Position numbers and translations under genes: made by a program
The notes under the pieces: generated by a model
The model's input: the letters and a program-made list of their open reading frames with translations, nothing else
Database searches by the model: none
What the model was told of the DNA's origin: nothing
In this document: positions 36,153 to 46,061 of the stretch, piece after piece
How the letters are laid out: each line of letters begins with the position of its first letter
Position numbering within the stretch: position 1 is the stretch's first letter
Assembly: GCA_947462335.1 (NCBI GenBank)
Contig: OX381714.1
Location: 60,309,800-60,373,799, forward strand
From: Harmothoe impar
Taxonomy: Eukaryota; Annelida; Polychaeta; Phyllodocida; Polynoidae
Length of the DNA: 64,000 nucleotides
Direction of reading: 5' to 3'

Positions 36153-36844
36153 AGATAACTCACAGAAAGAAGTGCTGAGAGAGCCTGTACTGTCACATAC
36201 AGGGCGACAATGGGAGATACAGGGCCATAAGATGGGCAATGATGGGAGATACTTGCAGTCTATGGGAGATGATGATTGATAAAATTTGATAAAAAATCAT
36301 AGATCCTTCGAAAAACTGGAAGATAGTGCTAGATACTGATGGCTTCAATTTCCCATACCAAGCCCCCACCATGTACAGCTGAGCAATACGCATACACCCA
36401 ATACAGTTATTTACACCCAGGAGTGTACAGCTCCCTGAATTGTTAATGTGCTAAGCGGCCCCCGGGTGTGGGACCGTCCTTAATCCACCCCCACCAGGGG
36501 CACACACCACACCTACAGAGGTCAACCCAAGGTTATAGAGTGAATCCAAGGTCACACCAAACCCAGGACAACACTGGGTCATCTGCAAGGTTACTGGGCC
36601 ATCTCAAGGTCGTTCCAGTTCATTTCGGCCAGTAATCTCCTTATTGATTATGGGGTGACACTTCACTTGGCTCCAGGACTTGGCTCCAGAGGTCAACTAT
36701 GGTACAATCCAAGGTTACTGGGAGCCATGCAAGTAAAGGTCACAACAGGTCATGTCAATAGAGGTCACCAGAGGTCACGTGTGAAGGCCATGTAAGGTCA
36801 TCTGCTGGGGTCATGGGGTCATGGGGTCATGTTCAGAGTGGGAC

Positions 36845-37300
36845 TGCTTAATGCAATGGTGGAGCAGAGATGACACTTCTCAGTGAAGAGAATGCAGGAA
36901 AACTTAAGATCCTTCCTCCCCCTACGCTTAAATATGATTTTTTTGAGGAAAACAGTGAAAATAAATTTCTAAAATATATTTCTGACAACTCTAGTTCCCT
37001 GTATGTTACACCAGAAGTAAAGGGAGAATACGAACGTAGGATCCTGCTCAGCTTTTTGCAAGATATCAATATAACTTGAGACAGAAATCCCAGTGGTAAA
37101 AGAGGAATTCCTGCACAAGCATAGCTATGGCTGTTGTTGGGTAGGATGGTGGAGCAAAGATGACACTTCCCAATGAACAGAATGATAGGAAAACTAAAGG
37201 TTTTGCTCAGCTTTTTGCCGAGTGTCAACATAATTTGTGACACAATTACAGTGAAAATGCAGGAATTCCTGCACAAGCATAGCTGTGGTTGGAATTGGGT
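36845..37300. repeat. Two tandem related blocks with GGAATTCCTGCACAAGCATAGC ends
   Basis: The segment GGTGGAGCANAGATGACACTTC...GCTCAGCTTTTTGC...GGAATTCCTGCACAAGCATAG occurs at 36860-37128 and again at 37148-37280. Open frames across it are not convincing genes. Confidence 0.6.
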
Positions 37301-38111
37301 AGGCAGTGGGGGGGGGGGTGTGCTGGATTAAGCTACATCAGCAGTAGTTAATCCCCGTGGGGTGTAGGCTGCTGTAGGGTGTTAGTGTTAGATAATCCAG
37401 GCACCTGTCACTTAGGGTGCTGTGAGGCTGCAGCCACTGACATGGCAGCAACCCACGTGCCCACCCCCCACACTGGAGACCTGATGAAGAGGTGGTGGGG
37501 GGAATGGTTACAGTGGGTGGGGTAGGGGGGGAGGATAAGACCTGTATGAATATATCCTCCATGGCTATAACATGTCAGTAAGTATACTAGCAACCTCTTC
37601 ATGAGATTCCAGGGGTTTGACAGGACACAGGAAATGTAAAGCATAACAATCTTGCCACCAATGTCAGAGAATCCAACCATTGTCCTCAGGTCAACATAGG
37701 TCAATATCTTCTATCCTATAGTACCTTTACACAATGCAAGTTAATACAGCCCTAGGTACGGCACAAGTTCCCAATCTCACAGTCTCTCACAAGTTATAGG
37801 CTGTCTAGGCTAGTTGGCAGTGACTATGGTCCATATATATGTGACGGGTGATGTGTAAATGCCTATGGGATGTTCAATGGAAACAGTGGATATGCCACCC
37901 TCTATACTGACTGATAAACACACCAGTGGCCAGTGATAACAATGGATCCCCCCCAGGACCCCCCCCCCCCCCCAGCCTGGTCCTCCAGGGCGGTCGATGC
38001 CACCCCAGTGCCACCCTGTCTGTCTGTCTGTCTGTGTGTCTGAGCTTACGTCCAATACGTGTCAACACCTAGAGTCAACACAGTGAGATTCCCGCCCCTA
38101 CCTCCATAACC

Positions 38112-38301
38112 ACACTCTGTAACAAGAGATGGTGCCACATGAGCCGATTGTCTCTCTGTACAGATACAGCCATAGTTTGCTGCCACCAGCTCATGTATGA
38201 CAATTTATGCAACTAGGTTTGGGTCTAGACCAAGAATGTGTTGGGAGAGTGACGCCTCTGCTACAGAGTTGGACCCAAGGTGTCATTGATCTCAGAATGG
38301 G
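38112..38301. repeat. CATTCTG-family copy
   Basis: CACTCTGTAACAAGAGATGGTGCC...GTGTTGGGAGAGTGACGCCTC...TCAGAATGG. Confidence 0.7.
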
Positions 38302-38317
38302 ATAATACCATTGTTGG

Positions 38318-38475
38318 GTATTCTGTCATGAGACACTAAGTGGCAACAAGTAAAATAGTAGTCTCTGTACATTGGATGCCATGTTTAGCTACCAGAGGCT
38401 AGTTTATGTATCTAGTCAGCTCCTTGTTCTAGTATAGCACTAAGCCTGTGCTGGGAGAGCGATGTCGTTGTTATA
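38318..38475. repeat. CATTCTG-family copy, partial, adjacent to the previous one
   Basis: ATTCTGTCATGAGACACTAAG...AAGCCTGTGCTGGGAGAGCG. Confidence 0.55.
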
Positions 38476-38569
38476 TGCCTAACTTATAACTAATCAGAGA
38501 GTGATATTCTAGACTCACTTCTCAATCACAATGGTTGTTGGGTGAGACAGAATGGGGTTAAAATCACTT

Positions 38570-38640
38570 CCTGTAGCACAGTGGTAAAGTGTCTGCTTGG
38601 TGTGTGGGAGGACCAGGGTTCAAATCCCATGCGGCTTATC
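38570..38640 (+). repeat. tRNA-derived sequence with good internal promoter boxes
   Basis: TAGCACAGTGG (box A) and GGTTCAAATCC (box B) are spaced as in a tRNA, but the acceptor stem does not pair. Probably a SINE head. Confidence 0.45.
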
Positions 38641-38981
38641 ATAAAATATTGTACCTACTGCCAACCCGCTTGGCATTCTGCAACAAGGTCCAAAGGTTAA
38701 GAACCGGTGACTTAAAGGCACTCAAATGCCTTTATGACCTTTCCGTGAGATTTACATGGAATTTACTGGACTTAAACCCGCTTAAAGAGTGACTTTAATG
38801 TATCTGGAATGTGCTTAAATGCAAACATTCGTGCGGGGTGGGTTGCTACTATATATTCAGCATCTAGAGTCTTTACATCTCTACTGTGTACTGACTACCA
38901 AAACAAGGTGTGAGATATAGGGTTAAGGGTCAATACCAAACACTACCTCCCACCCCTCAGGTGGACACAGGTGATGGCACT

Positions 38982-39228
38982 AAGCCTTTAAAGGCCGCAG
39001 AGTGTTTTCATTCTCTTTGACCTTTGTGGGCATGATGCATGAATGCAGCCTCTAGCGAGTAACTCAGGCATCATGGTACATCATGCCGACCCTACAGGGT
39101 TGATTCAATCCCAGAGCTTAGTTATGATGCATAATTATAGCCCTGGTGAGTTACTCGCTAAGGCTGCATTAGTCCATGACCGAGGACATGACACATTAAA
39201 GCACTATGCAGCCCTTAAAGGTTTAGAC
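38982..39228. repeat. TTAA-MITE copy
   Basis: TAAGCCTTTAAAGGCCGCAG...GCAGCCCTTAAAGGTTTAG. Confidence 0.72.
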
Positions 39229-40639
39229 TAATGGCCACCCCCTCTCCAGGGTGTGACACTCCTGTCTATACCAACACCTCTCCATTGGGCCCTCAGGTAT
39301 ACAGGCCTGCAGAGAGTATATGCAGGGCCTCAAATATGTGATGGATATAACATACCGATATAGAATATTGACTGTATACACAACTCACAGGCTCAGTGTA
39401 TATTGGTGACAGTCAAGGCTGATCATGTCGAATGCAAGACGAGTAAAAGATATGCTATTGTTTAAAACAACCGTTTTCTCTACAAAGGTCAACATTTGTT
39501 AGCCCTTTCCCCATCAAGTCCCCTCCCCCCCCCATCTTGTTAAATAATGACCACTCCCTAAGTCTGTACTAGTTGGTGACTGTCCCTACGCTTCTACCAT
39601 CCCTCCCCCTGCCTCCTCCCCCCGGTCTGGCAGGTAAATATTTGATGTGTGGCCTGGTGTCGTTATGTAGATGGGTGTCTGTGCCTCCCAGTGCACCAAA
39701 TGGTGTTATACTGACATATCTTCACCAGAACCCTCGGTCTCAGTGCATCAACACATATTAGGGAACGTTCAACAATTACATCACTGCTAGGGGGTGGATT
39801 AGTGGATTTTTGGTCTGACTTTTCCTGAAAATGTCCCTATAGAGTGACATAATTGTGGAACTTCCCCTAGTACTGACATATCTCTACCAGAACACTGTAT
39901 AATATCCACTGGTGTCTGAATAACTCCCCCCTCCCAACTAGAACACACACACCTTAATCCCCATTCCAGGTTCCATACATTAATTTATCATATATAGAAC
40001 ATGCTCCCTAGTTATTTTCTTTACATGCACTTCCTAAGTCACTTCAATATTGTGTTCCACTATCTATAGTATATACTAGTCTATCTGCACATAGTAGAGG
40101 CAGCTCCAGGTGGGTGAGGGAATACAGGTGAGATATTGATTGGCTATAGGTGTGGGCGTGTATCCAGGTACCCCACATATAGAGATCACTATCTCGATGT
40201 ATCTTTTATATATCTATGTCTGGCAATATGTACTGTAGTCTGAACTAGTACCGCCAGGAAGATGAGGATCATATACAGGTAGATCATTAATTGCTTCTAG
40301 GTGTGATGTAAGTGCCCTTTAATAGACGCAGTATCAGGTACCACCAGGTATCACACCATGTATCCATGTGTACATCCAATAAGTATAGAGCCTTTCTGGA
40401 GCTTCATGGTACACCCAAGAAGGTGTCTAGGTATGTCTGTGAAGCATGTACAGTCCCTCCAGAGGTAGCTAAGGTTAAACAGGTGAAGTATAGATCAGAT
40501 CTATGTGAGGTATAGTGTAGGAACAGTATCATGGCCCTCACATACCTATCTTATAATATCCATAATATCCATGTATACAGTTTTGTATGATGGCTTCACG
40601 TATGGCCCGTACCCAAACCAAGGTTCGTCTGCCTTAATA
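39229..40639. other. No gene seen left of the tandem repeat
   Basis: Low-copy AT-rich DNA with short open frames lacking domains. Confidence 0.45.
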
Positions 40640-41052
40640 AACCGATACACATATCTCTACATCCAAGTAGGGTGTCTGAAAAAGTGTGAGGCTTTAGAAG
40701 GCATAGCACAGTCAGTACCTCCTGCAGGGCCGTCTGGGGGTATTCAGGTGAGTTATAAATTGGGGTTAGGTGAGCTAGTGACATCCTTTACCATTGCCTA
40801 TACAGCTACAGCCTTATAACACATTATCCAGATCCATATATCTCTACATCCAAGTATAGGTGTCTGGAAAAGTGGGAGATTTTAGCAGGTACAGAACAGT
40901 CAGTAGCTCCTCCCGGGTAGTCTGAGGATATTCAGGTGAGTTATAGATTAGGGTGTCGTGGCTATGTACCCCCTTTACCATTGCCTTTACAACTATATAT
41001 AGCCTTATAACATATTATCCACATATCTCTACATCCAAGTGGGCAGGTGTGA
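40640..41052. repeat. Tandem repeat (about 175-bp units) hosting the Polinton-like insertion, left part
   Basis: Units share TCTCTACATCCAAGT...GTGTGAGG..TTAG.AGG..., CAGTCAGTA.CTCCT, ATTCAGGTGAGTTAT.. and TACAGC..TATAGCCTTATAACA. Copies begin near 40655, 40840 and 41025; the third is broken by the element at 41058. Confidence 0.8.
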
Positions 41053-41058
41053 GGCTCT
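41053..41058. repeat. Left target site duplication GGCTCT
   Basis: Hexamer GGCTCT directly abuts the left terminal inverted repeat. Sister tandem units read GTGTGAGGCTTTAG at this place, so the hexamer is host sequence. Confidence 0.92.
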
Positions 41059-41512
41059 AGTAGTATAGTATGTATCGGAACGGGACTATAGTTAAGTACT
41101 GTTTATTACTCAATCGACATGCAGCCAATCAGAGGCCTCCATTTGGTCACGTGACCGGAAGTGACCTACTTAGGGGATTAGTGGTGACGTCACGTGACCT
41201 AGTTAGCCAATCAGAGGCCTCCATTTGGTCACGTGACCGGAAGTGACCTACTTAGGGGATTAGCGGTGCATTCTGGGTAACCCTGCAGCCAATCAGAGGC
41301 CTCCATTGGGTGACCGGAAGTGACCTACTTAGGGGATGGTGCATTCTGGGTAACCTACTGACCTACTTAGGGGACCGGAAGTGACGTCATATGACCTAAT
41401 TTAGGATCACGTGATCGGAAGTGACCTGATGAGTCACGTGACCGGAAGTGACGTCACACGACTTAATGGCCAACCGGAAGCGTCCTGATTGATCACGTGA
41501 CCGGAAGAAGAA
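41059..41512 (+). repeat. Left terminal inverted repeat of the Polinton-like element
   Basis: About 455 bp, inverted copy of 50125-50552. The outer part is nearly identical between ends; the inner part differs by indels in repeated modules. It is built of repeated blocks: AGCCAATCAGAGGCC (CCAAT box), GGTCACGTGACC (palindromic E-box), ACCGGAAGTGAC (ETS-like core CCGGAAGT), TGACGTCA (CRE-like) and CTACTTAGGGGAT. In protein-primed replicons the terminus is the replication origin. The motif density suggests it also works as an RNA polymerase II promoter; that part is inference. Confidence 0.9.
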
Positions 41513-41651
41513 GAAGTTTTTTTTTTTGTTTAGGATCCCGTGACTGGAAGCGACGTCGTCACATGAGTGACGCTTTAAGAGACTGCGCGACTTACTAGTA
41601 AAAGAAGCCGTATGATAATAAAAACACAACAATATTTTCTTTTAATTTTTT

Positions 41652-41661
41652 TTTATTTATT
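41652..41661 (-). terminator. Overlapping AATAAA polyadenylation signals for the polymerase gene
   Basis: TTTATTTATT on the plus strand gives two overlapping AATAAA hexamers on the minus strand about 75 nt past the polymerase stop codon, followed by T/A-rich sequence. Confidence 0.55.
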
Positions 41662-41734
41662 TTTTTTTCAATCTTGATAAACACTCTATTTTTGAAAAGA
41701 TGCACACGCTTATTTTTTTTTTTTTTTTTTTTTT

Positions 41735-43075
41735 TCATATCTCTAAAGGACTCGTTGTCACACCGTCAGAATGCACGCGACGCTTATAATACAAGTAGCG
41801 CACGCCGTCTTTCTCTATGGTGTAGGTGACCATTTTGTTTCGCACCACTTTGAAATTTCTATTTACAGCAATGAGAGTTTTTCGTTGGCGAAGAACATCC
41901 AAGAAGGCGTCTGGTTCCTGGGGGTTTTGTTTCTTCTGTACGCCTTTTGCACTCCATTTTTTGGATTTTCTTTCACCGGTGTCGCTGACTCGATCGTAGC
42001 AAATGTAAGTCTTAGGGTTGAGACTTAGGATCCCGTCACCTTCCCACTCCGCTTTCATGAGCCCCGAAGTTCTCAGATCGTGAAGGTACCGTCTCTCACA
42101 ACATCCGCCGGGCGGCGCACACCATTCTCGCACTCTTTCCGTTTTTGTCTTCACGAAAAGCTCTAAGTGCTCGTCGCACACCGCTGTCGGAAGCCACTTT
42201 CGTTTCTCTCTGAAGTACGTCTCTCTCAGGCGAGGTTTCACTAGGTCATCCAACGTGGCACCGCTGAGAGCCATGTAAAGACTGTCGGTGTCCATTTGAC
42301 AAAGGGCATAATCGCGCCGATCGACGAATCTATCCAAGAAGTCGTATGTGAACTCTAACATTTTCAACTTCGCGTACTGGTATACCATGAACCCTATCTG
42401 AATAGGGAGGTTGTTCTTGACCGTTTTCGGTTGTAGTTCGACTTCAAACAGATCGGAAGTCAACTCGGACGCCTTTTTGAAGCGCCACGAATTGGCCAAT
42501 AGTTCGAACTTCCGACTGTCAGTGTATCTCACCGCCATGTGTTTTTCTTTGTTGCAGATTGTTTTACCGTACGTAGCGTTTCCCATTAACTTGTAACAGT
42601 CTGACAGAATTTTCTCGTTCTCGTTCACGTCGCCACGTCTTCGCGCCGCCGTCACTTCGTCCGCGAAACCGGCAAAGGAGCGTTTAGGTAGGTATTCTAC
42701 CACCAGCTGCACTTTGGTGACTATCAAACCGTGCTCTAAATACCACTTGAGAAGCGGCGTTCCCAAGAGAATATTTTTTCCGTGGTAACTCCCTATCAGA
42801 CATCTCTGAGGCGTGCTCAACAGCTTTTCTTCCTGCGCAAAGTCTGACATGTGAGGGCCTATGTCCGATTTTGAAACGGTCGCGTTCTTGAAAACGGGGG
42901 TCATTTCTTCGAAGTACTCTCGTAGGTGAGGCGGCGTAGTGATGTCCACTTGAACTAAACCGAACATTTTCTCCTCTTTCACAGCGGAAAGGATGTCGCT
43001 CTCGCTCATCGCGTTTCGAGACACTTTCAAAGCGTCAACCTTCCAGCGTTGTTGGGAGGCCTTGACCCGCTCATC
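41735..43075 (-). CDS. Protein-primed DNA polymerase B, C-terminal palm/thumb segment, after an in-frame TGA
   Basis: This continues the same reading frame as the upstream segment straight after the TGA at 43076-43078, with no frameshift or gap. It has no ATG before 43009, so it is not a sensible separate gene. Numbering from codon 43030: motif B is KLMGNATYGK (147-156), with the family's Kx3NxxYG pattern. Motif C is QMDTDSLY (245-252), holding the two metal-binding aspartates D247 and D249. A lysine-rich KKWSAKGVQKK (358-367) lies in the expected place for the late K motif. The frame ends at 41735 and AATAAA signals follow on the minus strand at 41652-41661. All catalytic motifs are intact across the two segments, so the single stop is the only visible defect. 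It may be a recent null mutation, stop-codon readthrough or a sequencing error. Confidence 0.92.
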   Translation of the reverse strand, partial: DERVKASQQRWKVDALKVSRNAMSESDILSAVKEEKMFGLVQVDITTPPHLREYFEEMTPVFKNATVSKSDIGPHMSDFAQEEKLLSTPQRCLIGSYHGKNILLGTPLLKWYLEHGLIVTKVQLVVEYLPKRSFAGFADEVTAARRRGDVNENEKILSDCYKLMGNATYGKTICNKEKHMAVRYTDSRKFELLANSWRFKKASELTSDLFEVELQPKTVKNNLPIQIGFMVYQYAKLKMLEFTYDFLDRFVDRRDYALCQMDTDSLYMALSGATLDDLVKPRLRETYFREKRKWLPTAVCDEHLELFVKTKTERVREWCAPPGGCCERRYLHDLRTSGLMKAEWEGDGILSLNPKTYICYDRVSDTGERKSKKWSAKGVQKKQNPQEPDAFLDVLRQRKTLIAVNRNFKVVRNKMVTYTIEKDGVRYLYYKRRVHSDGVTTSPLEI

Positions 43076-43078
43076 TCA
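43076..43078 (-). other. In-frame TGA interrupting the polymerase
   Basis: TGA sits in the linker between the nuclease-like insert (WECEW) and the palm region carrying motifs B and C. Codon phase is kept on both sides. No known strong readthrough context (such as a CTA following the stop) is present. Confidence 0.85.
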
Positions 43079-45862
43079 ACGCTTCATCTCTCGCCATTCG
43101 CACTCCCACACGACGACCAGCTTGTAACCTAACGCTTTCAAGTAAGCGCTTACTCTGGTCGTTCTGTCGCGTCTCTCCTCTCTCAGTGAAGCGCACTGAT
43201 ATCGGTGCGACGGTATGCACTCGTGAGCGTGGAACCAACACCCGTGAAACTGGAAAACCGTATTAGAGGCCGCGTGAAATCCGTCCACGCGAATTCTCCG
43301 ACAGCCTACCGCCATCTCGCCGCCGTTCAGAGCGTGGCGCAGTTTCACGTCGCGGTCGTGCTCTACGAAGCGTAACCACTCCAAAGCGCTGTGAGAGTTT
43401 CTTTGCCTGATTTCGGGCTTGAACTCGGTCTCGGGCCGTCTCACCGCGTAATAGCCCGTGCAGTGCGCTTCGCTCATGCAGCGCAAGTACAGTGAGTTAG
43501 CGTCTAGTCCTAGGATGTGTTGGCACGGTCTCGCTTCTTCGCCGTACTTGTGCTCCCTTATCCGCGTGGTGCCCTTCTCGTGAAATCTATGGAAGATGAT
43601 GGAAGGACCGCCGACTAGATTCTCTTTGATCAGAGCGTGGAGGACGGCGTCGAACTGGGGAAACGTTGTGAACGCGTCTTCTAGGTTTTGGAAGAGGAAG
43701 CGTAAAGTCAAACCGGCGAGAGAAACTCCGTCTTTCAACATGTCGATGCCGCGATCTTGGAAAAATTTAGCGTGATTTTTCAGAGCTTCTATGAAAGGTT
43801 TCACGTCTTTGTTGTTGTAGTGGATCAAGTAGTCTTCCATAGTTTGCATCTTCTCGTCGGACCAAACTTTCTGACATGCGGCGTAGTCGGATTCGGACAT
43901 TTTGACGCCCGTCAGCTCGCTGTCGAAAGCCGATCTCGGCGGCAGCGTTCTGTTTGCCAGTTTCCTGGTAGACGTCATCCATTCGTAAGGAAAGTGACCT
44001 TTCTCTTCGTTCCTGGTGAAAGCTCGCAAATAGGTCGCGTAGTTGTAACCGGGTGCCAAATAGTTGACTACGTCCAAGAAAACCGTGTGCTGTGTGTAAA
44101 CCGCCAAGTATTGATTGCTTCTCTTTATGACGCTGAATTCTTGGTTTCTTCGGTCTCCGGAGGCGAAGAACGAGTGAAGGCGTATTTTGATCAGGTTCAA
44201 GTCGTAACGCCCCGAGTTGAAGCCCACCACTGGAGCTTGACGGATGTATCTCAGAAGACGCTTCTTCAGTTGAACTAACGGGTGTCTGGTCTGAGCCGCA
44301 GCGAAGCCGCCTGGAGAAGGGGTGGTGAACGTCGCCTCCTCCAGCAGGAGAGCTTCACCTATCGCCGCATCTAACTTCGCTAACGTCGGTCGGTAAAGTT
44401 CTAGCACAGCTTCCCCGATCGCTTTGGCGTTCTCGTTTATGTGATTTAAAACTCGGTCCAACAAGGGGTCGGAATCTGCGTCGGACGCTCTGACGAAGCA
44501 GACGGGCCCCTCCCACCCCGGAAAGTCGGATGCGACGCTAGCCGACAAAGGGACGTGATCCCACAGCAGGGACACGTGCTCCGTCGACGGTTCTTTGCAC
44601 GGTCTGAAGAAAGCCTCGAAATCGAAGGCGATCTTGTAAGGGTAGATTCCGGAATGTCCGTCGGGGGGAAAAATGGAGAAGTCTGCTAGCGCTTCGAAAA
44701 TCGTTCTCGAATTTTGGTAGATGCCACCTACGTAGCGCAACTTGACTTGTCGGCAAGAGGAAAGCTGGTTCCTGTGTCTCTTCAGCAAGAACTCGGTGGT
44801 GAACGCCGCCTTACACTTGCAACATTCGTATATGCCCGCGTACGCGTTGAAGTCCGTGACGAGAGAGACGTGCAAACCGCCTTTCGCCGTCAGGTGTAGG
44901 TTGACTTTACCTCGGGCGGCCACAGTTCTGGAAGGCGGTCTGATCAGAGTAACGCGTCTTCTCAACTTCCGCCCCGGCACTTGACGCGACGCGGTGTAAA
45001 CCGCTATTTGTACGTCAAACAAGTTCTCTAACGCGGGTAAGTCGCGGATGTTCAGACCCGGAAAGGATTCAGGTGTGGCAGCGGGACAGAACTGACGTAA
45101 CAAATCTGAAGCGCGCTTGCTGGTGTTGTATAAGTGAAAGGAAATGCAGCGGAAGATGCAGAGGTTGTCCTTGTTGGGAAAATCTAACACGCCGCTTCTC
45201 TTTCCAACTCGACCGGCCTGCGTGATCCTACCGCCTATGGGGAATTCCCCCGGTCCCATGTAAACGCAGATGTTCAAATTGGTAGGAAAAAGAACGTGCC
45301 ACTTGGTGTCAGCGTCGCAAAGTTTCCGTACCTCCTCGCAAGCGACGGTGTTTTGCATCTTTGAGAGGAGCTCTTCCAAAGTTTCTGAATTAGTTACAGT
45401 AGGGAGCGGTTGTATGAGAGTTGCGTTGTTCTGGGAGGCGTGGAAGTAGCGCAGTTTGCTCTTGTCTTCTCTGTGTTGTAACAGTAAGCCTACCGAGAAA
45501 CCCACTTTGTATCTGAATCTTTGTGTCAAGTGAATGCGACGCATAGTATCTACAGCGTCACTCAACTCGCCGGTTGGTAGCCTGAAGTTTGTTACACTCA
45601 CGCGAGTCCCGTGCATCCTGACGCCCGTTTGTATCGCAGGCCAATTCGCCGTGAACGTTTCCTCCCCGTTCGGTACAGCACATATGCGCGGAGGGACGGT
45701 CACCCCGTCCAGAGATTCGCGTCGACAAGCGCTCTTTCGGCAATCCCCTTCGCCGCATAGAGGGCAAAACTTAGCTACTACTCTACAATTTTCTACGTGT
45801 CTCTCGTGGTTGTACGCTCTTTTAAACATTTTGAAACACTTTTCGCATACGTACTGTGTCAT
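43076..45862 (-). CDS. Protein-primed DNA polymerase B, N-terminal segment (zinc finger, OTU-like region, exonuclease, motif A, nuclease-like insert)
   Basis: This is the first 928 codons of a Polinton-type protein-primed family-B polymerase that copies the element's linear DNA from its ends. ATG at 45862 is chosen; the frame stays open four codons upstream only to a GTG. Residues about 4-26 form a C2HC zinc finger (C6, C9, H22, C26). Residues 232-241 (DNLCIFRCIS) with H331 (GGLHVSL) resemble the OTU-like region known in animal Polinton polymerases, followed by a second zinc finger at about 346-370. Exonuclease motifs: FDFEAFF (D414, E416), NSGRYD (N549, D554), and HYNNKD (Y682, D686). Polymerase motif A: DANSLY (787-792). 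Residues 858-883 to WECEW (919-923) match the Vsr-like nuclease insert of such polymerases. The frame ends at a TGA (43076-43078), yet continues in the same frame to 41735. It lies 199 bp downstream of the PC4-like gene and is possibly co-transcribed with it. Confidence 0.93.
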   Translation of the reverse strand: MTQYVCEKCFKMFKRAYNHERHVENCRVVAKFCPLCGEGDCRKSACRRESLDGVTVPPRICAVPNGEETFTANWPAIQTGVRMHGTRVSVTNFRLPTGELSDAVDTMRRIHLTQRFRYKVGFSVGLLLQHREDKSKLRYFHASQNNATLIQPLPTVTNSETLEELLSKMQNTVACEEVRKLCDADTKWHVLFPTNLNICVYMGPGEFPIGGRITQAGRVGKRSGVLDFPNKDNLCIFRCISFHLYNTSKRASDLLRQFCPAATPESFPGLNIRDLPALENLFDVQIAVYTASRQVPGRKLRRRVTLIRPPSRTVAARGKVNLHLTAKGGLHVSLVTDFNAYAGIYECCKCKAAFTTEFLLKRHRNQLSSCRQVKLRYVGGIYQNSRTIFEALADFSIFPPDGHSGIYPYKIAFDFEAFFRPCKEPSTEHVSLLWDHVPLSASVASDFPGWEGPVCFVRASDADSDPLLDRVLNHINENAKAIGEAVLELYRPTLAKLDAAIGEALLLEEATFTTPSPGGFAAAQTRHPLVQLKKRLLRYIRQAPVVGFNSGRYDLNLIKIRLHSFFASGDRRNQEFSVIKRSNQYLAVYTQHTVFLDVVNYLAPGYNYATYLRAFTRNEEKGHFPYEWMTSTRKLANRTLPPRSAFDSELTGVKMSESDYAACQKVWSDEKMQTMEDYLIHYNNKDVKPFIEALKNHAKFFQDRGIDMLKDGVSLAGLTLRFLFQNLEDAFTTFPQFDAVLHALIKENLVGGPSIIFHRFHEKGTTRIREHKYGEEARPCQHILGLDANSLYLRCMSEAHCTGYYAVRRPETEFKPEIRQRNSHSALEWLRFVEHDRDVKLRHALNGGEMAVGCRRIRVDGFHAASNTVFQFHGCWFHAHECIPSHRYQCASLREERRDRTTRVSAYLKALGYKLVVVWECEWREMKR

Positions 45863-45894
45863 GTTTTTTTTCACTCGGTTACCAACTACTTAGC

Positions 45895-46052
45895 CGTCTA
45901 ACTATCTATCTATCTATCTAGCCATCTATCAATCTGTCGTCTATGTAACTATCTTTCTGTCTGCTGTCTGTGTATCCGTCTGTCTGTCTGTCTGTCTGTC
46001 TCATACAGCGTACGTCAAACGCTGTGTGTGTGTGTGTGCGCGCGTGAGCGTT
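45895..46052. repeat. Microsatellites between the polymerase and PC4-like genes
   Basis: Runs of (TATC)n, (TGTC)n and (TG)n fill the spacer. No TATA box is evident for the polymerase here, which leaves co-transcription with the upstream gene possible. Confidence 0.8.
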
Positions 46053-46061
46053 GAGCGTCTC

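Noticed and set aside
36848..37276. 142-codon minus-strand frame
   Set aside because: Spans two copies of a local repeat; no domain.
43009..43075. Separate start for the C-terminal polymerase segment
   Set aside because: The frame is continuous with the upstream segment across one TGA; a separate protein would lack motif A and the exonuclease.
43757..44278. 173-codon plus-strand frame opposite the polymerase
   Set aside because: Antisense shadow of a GC-rich coding region with clear polymerase motifs on the minus strand.
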